Shown piece by piece: positions 36,810 through 41,365 of a stretch of 41,365 nt of DNA (positions are counted from its first letter, which is position 1; every line of letters starts with the position of its first letter). Source of the DNA: Protofrankia sp. CiT1 (lineage in GTDB: Bacteria > Actinomycetota > Actinomycetes > Frankiales > Frankiaceae). A program made the position numbers and the translations under genes. The stretch lies in contig NZ_CAKJTL010000143.1 of assembly GCF_917627385.1 (NCBI RefSeq), positions 25,425 through 66,789 of the forward strand. The letters run 5' to 3'. The notes under the pieces are model-generated. The model was not told where the DNA came from and did no database searches. It saw nothing but the letters and a program-made list of their open reading frames with translations.

Positions 36810-37385
36810 CGCCGGGGAACGGGCCGCCCGAGAGCGCAGCGCAAGGGATCCGGCAAGCAGCCCCATGGTGATGGCCAGCTGGCCGAACCACCACGGCGCC
36901 AGTACATGGTGGCCAGTGGCCGGACACAACGCCGCCAGCAGAACAAGGCCAGCGCTTCCGTACGTGGACAGCCCATACCCGGCACGCTGACCGGCGAGCA
37001 GCAGCACGACGGCGACGAGGAGAATCAGCAAGGTCACATCACCGATGGCTGCGATCCAGGCGGGCACAACCGGATCAGGGCCGTCCGGTACCGGCTCGAT
37101 CGCCCCAGCGGCGAGAAAACCGGTCACCATCGCCAGAGCCCACAGCCGCGGCAGCGCCGCCCTCGCGGCCAGGACACGGCGGATGAGTGAGCGGCGGGAC
37201 CGCACCGCGACCCGCTGAACAGCCGCTGGCCGCTGGTAGGGATTGGCCGCTGGCAGCGGCGCGGCCGCGGCCGCGTCCGCGGCCTCAGCGCCGGGCATGG
37301 TGATCAAAAACGCATGCGCGTCGCTGACCGGCACGGGTGTACCTCGATGAGCCGTTGTCGGTGCGGCCTCAGTTGTGATGCTCAT
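36804..37385 (-). CDS. Hypothetical membrane protein
   Basis: 193 residues. A soluble Ala/Pro-rich N-terminus of about 75 residues is followed by three to four hydrophobic helices (LWALAMVTGFLAAGAIEP, IGDVTLLILLVAVVLLLAG, YGSAGLVLLAALCPATG, FGQLAITMGLLAGSLAL). Family not recognised. ATG 37385 starts MSITTEAAPTTAHRG. It lies beside an integrative element, but nothing ties it to that element. Confidence 0.55.
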   Translation of the reverse strand: MSITTEAAPTTAHRGTPVPVSDAHAFLITMPGAEAADAAAAAPLPAANPYQRPAAVQRVAVRSRRSLIRRVLAARAALPRLWALAMVTGFLAAGAIEPVPDGPDPVVPAWIAAIGDVTLLILLVAVVLLLAGQRAGYGLSTYGSAGLVLLAALCPATGHHVLAPWWFGQLAITMGLLAGSLALRSRAARSPAL

Positions 37386-37890
37386 GCCCGCCAGAGTAGA
37401 TCCGTTCAGCCATGAACGCGAACGCGCGGCAAGCCGCTATAGAGCGGGATAAACACCCGGCCGGACGAAGAGCCAGCCGGCCGGACCGGCCCGAATTCGG
37501 CCAGCGAGCGGTGCGGGGCGGTCACGCATCGAACGAATAAACGCGTAACCGCCCCGACATCAGGCGCGGTAGCCCCCACACTGGAGGCTTACGTCAGCCG
37601 CTTTGCCGCGGACCGCTCTGACCGGATGGAGCGGGATCTCCAGCACCCATCCCGTCCTCGACCTTGATAAGAGAGGGACTCTCGGTCGAAACGCTGGGGC
37701 GCACCTGCGACATACCTGTCGGACGCTCCGATGGATCAGCCGCCGTCCGCTGCACCGGACCCCTACCGTTACACCGGGCCCTTACGGAGCCAGCGGGAAG
37801 ACGACCGCATCCGGGTCGCTGGCAACGGATATGCTCACCACCGTCGGCGCCAGCCACCGGTACGGTTGGTGTGACCGGCGCGCCGGTCAC
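37386..37890. other. Intergenic region upstream of tRNA-Met
   Basis: 505 bp with no convincing gene. A GC-rich inverted repeat (CCGGCCGG...GCCGGCCGG) lies at about 37457-37485. Short frames at 37594-37929 have no similarity and run into the tRNA. Confidence 0.4.
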
Positions 37891-37964
37891 GGGGCGGTAG
37901 CTCAGTCGGTTAGAGCAGCGGACTCATAATCCGTCGGTCGTGGGTTCGAGTCCCACCCGCCCCA
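37891..37964 (+). tRNA. tRNA with CAT anticodon, probably elongator tRNA-Met
   Basis: Complete cloverleaf. Acceptor GGGGCGG (37891-37897) pairs with CCGCCCC (37957-37963), discriminator A 37964. D arm GCTC...GAGC; anticodon loop CTCATAA with CAT at 37925-37927; T arm GTGGG TTCGAGT CCCAC. CCA not encoded. It has a paired first acceptor base and lacks the GGG/CCC initiator anticodon stem, so it is elongator Met or lysidine-modified Ile2. The integrase gene ends 18 bp downstream and points toward it, so the tRNA 3' half is the likely attachment site. Confidence 0.93.
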
Positions 37965-37981
37965 CACAGCATCAGCGCAGG

Positions 37982-39169
37982 TCAGGCAGGTTTTTTCGTC
38001 GCCGTCCGGCGGGTCCGGACAGCCTTTCGATCACGGCCGGTCCGCACCTGGTCCGCAGCAGTCCGCACGCCATCCGCCCGGATCACGGGGGTTTCCGTGG
38101 AGCCACGCGAGTCGGACGCGGCCTGGTCAAGCCGGTCCGCGAGCGCATCAAGATCGTCTGCGAACAACCCGGCATACACATCGAGAGTCATCGCCGCCGA
38201 GGCATGACCGAGCATCCGCTGGACCGCCTTGACGTTGGCGCCCGCCGCGACCGCGAGCGAGGCCGCCGTGTGCCTCAACTCGTGGGGAGTCAGGCCAGGC
38301 AGACCGGCGGCGACGGCCGCACGGTCGAAGACATCCCGGCGGAAGTTGTTGTTACGCAGCACACCGCCGCCGGGCGCGGTGAAGACACGGTCGTCGGGTG
38401 CCTTACCGACGATGTGCCGGCCGAGCGCGTCAGCCAGGAAACGCGGAAGGGGCACGCTACGGCACTGATGGCTCTTCGGGGTATCGAAGACGAGATGCCC
38501 TTCCACCTCGGTGACGGCTTCGGCGACGTCGAGCCGGCGCCGCAACAGGTTCACCCGCCGCACCCGCAACGCGGCCAGTTCCCCCCACCGCAGGCCGGTG
38601 TACGCAAGCGTGTAGATCACCAAACTGTCCCGCTCACCGCACGCCGCAGCGAAAGCCTCAACCTGGCGATGGTCAAGGAACAGCTTGTCGGGGATACGAG
38701 CCGGAGGCAGCCGGACACCCTTCGCCGGATTACGGACAACCCGGTTGTCCTTCACCGCCAGGTCAAGCATCAGCGACAGCACCCGGTAGGTCTGCCGGAC
38801 AGTCGAGGCCGACAGCCCCTCTGCCGACAGGTCCGTAACCCAGGTGGCCACATCCGCGTGAGAGACCGCGGCCAGCGGCGTGCGGCCCCACCGGGGCAGC
38901 ACGTGCCGGCGCAGCAGGCCCGCATACCGGGCGCGGGTCGTGTGCTTAAGCTGCCCGAGCGTGCCCGTCCAGCGCTGCGACCACTCATCAACGGTGATCC
39001 GTGCCCGTGCCGGGTCGACCCACTCCCCGCGGGCCTTGGCCGTCTCCACACCGGCAAGCCAACGTTCCGCGTCGACCTTGCGGTCGAAATGCCGGGCGTG
39101 TTCCTTACCCGCCGGGTCGCGGTAACGGGCACGCCATTTCCCGTCGGGTCGTTTCTTCACACTCGCCAT
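37982..39169 (-). CDS. int: Tyrosine site-specific integrase
   Basis: 395 residues. N-terminal AP2-like arm-binding segment (KRPDGKWRARYRDPAGKEHARHF), SAM-like core-binding domain (about 70-165), and catalytic domain with the tetrad: Arg in YTGLRWGEL, His-x-x-Arg in HELRHTAASL, His in LGHASAAM and the nucleophile Tyr in TLDVYAGL. ATG 39169 starts just inside the xis stop region. Transcribed toward the tRNA; its stop is 18 bp from the tRNA 3' end, as in other elements integrated at tRNA genes. Confidence 0.95.
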   Translation of the reverse strand: MASVKKRPDGKWRARYRDPAGKEHARHFDRKVDAERWLAGVETAKARGEWVDPARARITVDEWSQRWTGTLGQLKHTTRARYAGLLRRHVLPRWGRTPLAAVSHADVATWVTDLSAEGLSASTVRQTYRVLSLMLDLAVKDNRVVRNPAKGVRLPPARIPDKLFLDHRQVEAFAAACGERDSLVIYTLAYTGLRWGELAALRVRRVNLLRRRLDVAEAVTEVEGHLVFDTPKSHQCRSVPLPRFLADALGRHIVGKAPDDRVFTAPGGGVLRNNNFRRDVFDRAAVAAGLPGLTPHELRHTAASLAVAAGANVKAVQRMLGHASAAMTLDVYAGLFADDLDALADRLDQAASDSRGSTETPVIRADGVRTAADQVRTGRDRKAVRTRRTATKKPA

Positions 39170-39170
39170 A

Positions 39171-39404
39171 TCATGCCGCTTTCTGGGTGTCGAGCCAATA
39201 GCGGATATCGGCCGGGTCGTAGCGCAGCCACCGGCCGACCCGATAGGACGGCGGGCCGATCCGGCGGTGGCGCCACTGGTAGAGCGTGGCCACAGGAATA
39301 CCGAGATAGGCGGCTGTCTCCTCCGCCGACCACAGCCGTTCTTCCTGTCGTGCCCGTCTTGCCGACAGGTCGCCGCATGCACCAGGGTTCCGTGGTCGGG
39401 GCAC
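39171..39404 (-). CDS. xis: Excisionase (MerR-like helix-turn-helix, HTH_17)
   Basis: 77 residues. The helix-turn-helix reads LWSAEETAAYLGIPVATLYQWRHRRIGP and is followed by the wing SYRVGRWLRYDPADIRYWL (given in segments: AEETAAYLGI, ATLYQWRHRR, GRWLRYDPADI). Excisionases bend the attachment site to direct int toward excision. It ends 1 bp before the int start and begins 18 bp after the replication gene, so the three are probably cotranscribed. Confidence 0.9.
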   Translation of the reverse strand: MPRPRNPGACGDLSARRARQEERLWSAEETAAYLGIPVATLYQWRHRRIGPPSYRVGRWLRYDPADIRYWLDTQKAA

Positions 39405-39422
39405 AGCTGTCCTTTCCCTGGG

Positions 39423-41111
39423 CTATGCGGCGAGAGGCTGGCTGGTGTCATGGCCAGGCGGAGAATTGCCAGATGCGGTGGCCGCCTGCTGGGCCGCGTG
39501 CAGCTGTGAGCGCCAGATGTGACGTTCGGCGATGGCATGCAGGATGAGATGGTCACGGCGGGGCGTGCCGGGATCGCCGGGTCGCAGGAGCTGCCAGACG
39601 TGCCGACGGGTGTCGATCCTCTGGCCAGCGGCATCGAGCAAGGCCGCGACGAACGCCCGACGGTCAGCCTTATGATCAGCCAGAGATTTCCCGGACCACT
39701 GCCGGGACACCAGAACACGACGACCACCGAACCCGAGCGTGGCCCGCTTGTGTGCCTTGCCCATACACCGGCCGAGCGTCAAGCCGGGGCGGGCCTGCCG
39801 CGGCTGGACACCGTAGGCCAGCCAGTTCGCGCAGGTCGGGGAACACGGCTCGACACGCAGTGTCTCGGCGAACCGTTCCGCATGCACCCGCTGGGCATCG
39901 GTGGTCGTCTCGTGGCAGCTGTCGAGGCCTTTCGTCAGATATTTCGTCAGGTAACCGATGAGCCTGCCGGCGGTGGCGTTGTTCGCGGTGACGCCGTCCG
40001 CGCGGATCTGCGGGCCGAACCGGACGACGTGCGCCGGAGCGTCATCCGGGCCGATCGCGTCCACCGCGTCGTCCCAGGACGGCAGCAGCCCACCGGTGTC
40101 CGGATCGACGTAGCCACCCTGGCCGGCGTCCCACACAGGCGGATGCCGCGGACCGTATCGCACGGTGTCGCAGGTAGGCCACCACACGTTGTGGTAGGTC
40201 GCCGCCGCGACCTGACGGATAACCGTACGGGGAATGGTGCCCCGGATCGCGGCATGCACATGCGGCGCGAGTCGGCGTTGCGGTTCAAGCGCCGCGAAAT
40301 ACTGCACGTTCCAACCAACCGCACGGCGCAGGTTCTGAAAAAACCGGTCGATCACCTTCGGGAAATGAATCGCGTCCCGGGCCGCCCGCCGGTAGTCGTA
40401 GCTGTCGGGGTCGACCGGGGTGCCGTCGGCGTTGACCTTCCCGTAGCTGTCGCAGGTAAGGGTCAGGAACAGCGACGGCCGCCACACGGTGCCATCCATC
40501 GCAGTGAACGTCCGGCCCACCGTGCGCGTGGCGACGGGCAGCCGGGGCAGGTCCGGGATATCCGGGCGCCGTTTCGTCGACCGGGTGCGCCGGGGCCGGT
40601 CCCGCCGGTCGGAGGCGGCCTTACCCCGCACGCCGAGCGCGGCGAGTTCGGCATCCACCTGGTCGATGAGACCATCGATCTCCCCGACGTCCACCGTCGT
40701 GCCGTCCGTCTCGGCGGTGCTCCGGGCGGCTTCGAGGTCCGCCCGCAGCATGGCCAGCGCCTTCATCTCCTCGGTGGCCGGTGCCGGGTCGGGCAGCGGT
40801 TCGCTGTCCAGGTGCCAGCCGGACTTGCACTGCGCCATCCGCAACCGCCGAGCATGTTCGGCGCAGGCCGGACATTTGCTCGCCAGGGTCGCGCCGCAGG
40901 GCACCGGATGCACCGAGGTCTCCCCTGTCGTGGTGTCGATGCGGCGCATCGCCAGCGGACGGATACACACGCCGTTGTCGACCGCGACCGCCTCAACAAC
41001 GCGCCGGGCCAGCGGCATCCGGGCACGCTCCGCCCGTGACGACGGCACGTCCGCAACAGCCGGAACAGCCGGAGAAACAAGAACGACGGGGGACGGGACA
41101 GGCGAGAGCAC
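39423..41111 (-). CDS. repSA: RepSA-type rolling-circle replication initiator
   Basis: About 562 residues. A Cys-rich N-terminal segment (CGATLASKCPACAEHARR) is a putative zinc site. The HUH-type initiator core has FLTLTCDSYG, APHVHAAIRG (HUH-like metal motif) and YLTKYLTKGLD with the candidate nucleophilic tyrosine; these fit the pSAM2 RepSA family. The C-terminal LGFGGRRVLVSRQWSGKSL is also typical. GTG 41111 is preferred because CGGAG lies about 8 nt upstream; GTG 41120 is in frame. The double-strand origin is usually inside or beside rep; it cannot be located by eye. Confidence 0.9.
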   Translation of the reverse strand: MLSPVPSPVVLVSPAVPAVADVPSSRAERARMPLARRVVEAVAVDNGVCIRPLAMRRIDTTTGETSVHPVPCGATLASKCPACAEHARRLRMAQCKSGWHLDSEPLPDPAPATEEMKALAMLRADLEAARSTAETDGTTVDVGEIDGLIDQVDAELAALGVRGKAASDRRDRPRRTRSTKRRPDIPDLPRLPVATRTVGRTFTAMDGTVWRPSLFLTLTCDSYGKVNADGTPVDPDSYDYRRAARDAIHFPKVIDRFFQNLRRAVGWNVQYFAALEPQRRLAPHVHAAIRGTIPRTVIRQVAAATYHNVWWPTCDTVRYGPRHPPVWDAGQGGYVDPDTGGLLPSWDDAVDAIGPDDAPAHVVRFGPQIRADGVTANNATAGRLIGYLTKYLTKGLDSCHETTTDAQRVHAERFAETLRVEPCSPTCANWLAYGVQPRQARPGLTLGRCMGKAHKRATLGFGGRRVLVSRQWSGKSLADHKADRRAFVAALLDAAGQRIDTRRHVWQLLRPGDPGTPRRDHLILHAIAERHIWRSQLHAAQQAATASGNSPPGHDTSQPLAA

Positions 41112-41309
41112 GGGGATCACTCCGACGGCACAGAGGTACCAGACAGGGGACGGCCGCTCCGTCGGCTCCGAGCTCAGACCCCCCGCCCACCCGGGGACGT
41201 TAACGAGGGCCGCCCGGCCTCACTGCCGCGTCTGCACCACCCACACGGAGCCCGCTCCGCCTCGTGGGCACCACGAAGCATATGCCCCCTTCATCCGCAG
41301 AGCAACGGA

Positions 41310-41326
41310 TATACACAGGATGTATA
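41310..41326. promoter_or_regulatory. 17-bp palindrome in the rep upstream region
   Basis: TATACACAGGATGTATA has perfect 6-bp arms around CAGGA. It lies about 200 bp upstream of rep and 22 bp upstream of a plus-strand start codon, so it could be an operator for a divergent promoter. In pSAM2 a KorSA-type repressor controls such a region; the regulator gene here is not visible. The rest of 41121-41347 shows nothing clear. Confidence 0.45.
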
Positions 41327-41347
41327 CCGTCCTGATATAGGAGGGGC

Positions 41348-41365
41348 ATGCCGGGTAGGTATGGG
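41348..41365 (+). CDS. Possible 5' end of a divergent gene, cut by the window edge
   Basis: ATG 41348 has GGAGGGG directly upstream (41340-41346) and opens MPGRYG before the sequence ends. The good ribosome site and divergent palindrome support a gene start, but six codons cannot identify it. Confidence 0.3.

Larger units (their letters stand above)
37930..41365. mobile_element. Actinomycete integrative (and conjugative) element, left part
   Basis: A tRNA 3' end followed by int, xis and a RepSA-type initiator in one minus-strand run is the hallmark order of pSAM2-like elements (AICEs), which excise, replicate by rolling circle and transfer. Only one end is visible; the second attachment site, transfer gene and regulators would lie to the right. 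The left boundary is set approximately to the 3' half of tRNA-Met. Confidence 0.8.

Noticed and set aside
37594-37929. Overlapping short frames before tRNA-Met
   Set aside because: No recognisable motifs; they extend into the tRNA.

Overview
The window looks like chromosome from a very GC-rich actinobacterium, most likely Frankia or a close relative. The evidence is GC-biased third codon positions, frequent GTG starts, BldD, actinobacterial integration host factor (mihF), the pyrR-pyrB-pyrC-(PH protein)-carA-carB-pyrF-mihF-gmk-rpoZ-coaBC-metK-priA gene order known from Mycobacterium and Streptomyces, and a pSAM2-like integrative element. The genus is an inference from style and synteny.

Layout. 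1-1653: 5' two-thirds of priA (minus strand), cut by the window edge. About 1700-7500: an accessory, partly decayed island between priA and metK. It holds 23-bp-period repeats, a DUF4143 AAA ATPase, a 664-bp inverted-repeat element with a small MITE nested in it, an AlbA/HATPase regulator-like gene, a perfect 19-bp palindrome, broken ABC-transporter genes and a Nudix hydrolase. 7649-21951: housekeeping block, all on the minus strand: metK, coaBC, rpoZ, gmk, mihF and the de novo pyrimidine operon pyrR-B-C-PH-carA-carB-pyrF. A PyrR-binding RNA hairpin covers the pyrR ribosome-binding site. 22326-22826: bldD on the plus strand, divergent from pyrR. 23116-33376: second minus-strand housekeeping block: rarA, DUF948, DUF6167, ruvX, mltG, aroE, prepilin peptidase, aroC, aroK, aroB, aroQ, efp, nusB. 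Many junctions are 4-bp stop/start overlaps, which suggests translational coupling. alaS and rpsD, usually present in this block, are absent. 33439-37385: an MHYT sensor, a short membrane-anchored protein, tRNA-Asn, a DUF1353 protein and a membrane protein. 37891-41365: tRNA-Met(CAT) followed by an actinomycete integrative element (integrase, excisionase, RepSA-type initiator) that runs off the right edge.

The strongest new observation is a family of short non-autonomous inverted-repeat elements (90-91 bp and 161-162 bp) with TNA target duplications at 3735, 11243, 23041 and 34766. One copy supplies the last codons and the stop of nusB. Another abuts the gmk start and contributes to its Shine-Dalgarno region. 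Other points of note are the apparent CTG start of nusB overlapping the efp stop, the degenerate helicase motifs of PriA, and in-frame tandem repeats in priA and across the aroE/prepilin-peptidase overlap.
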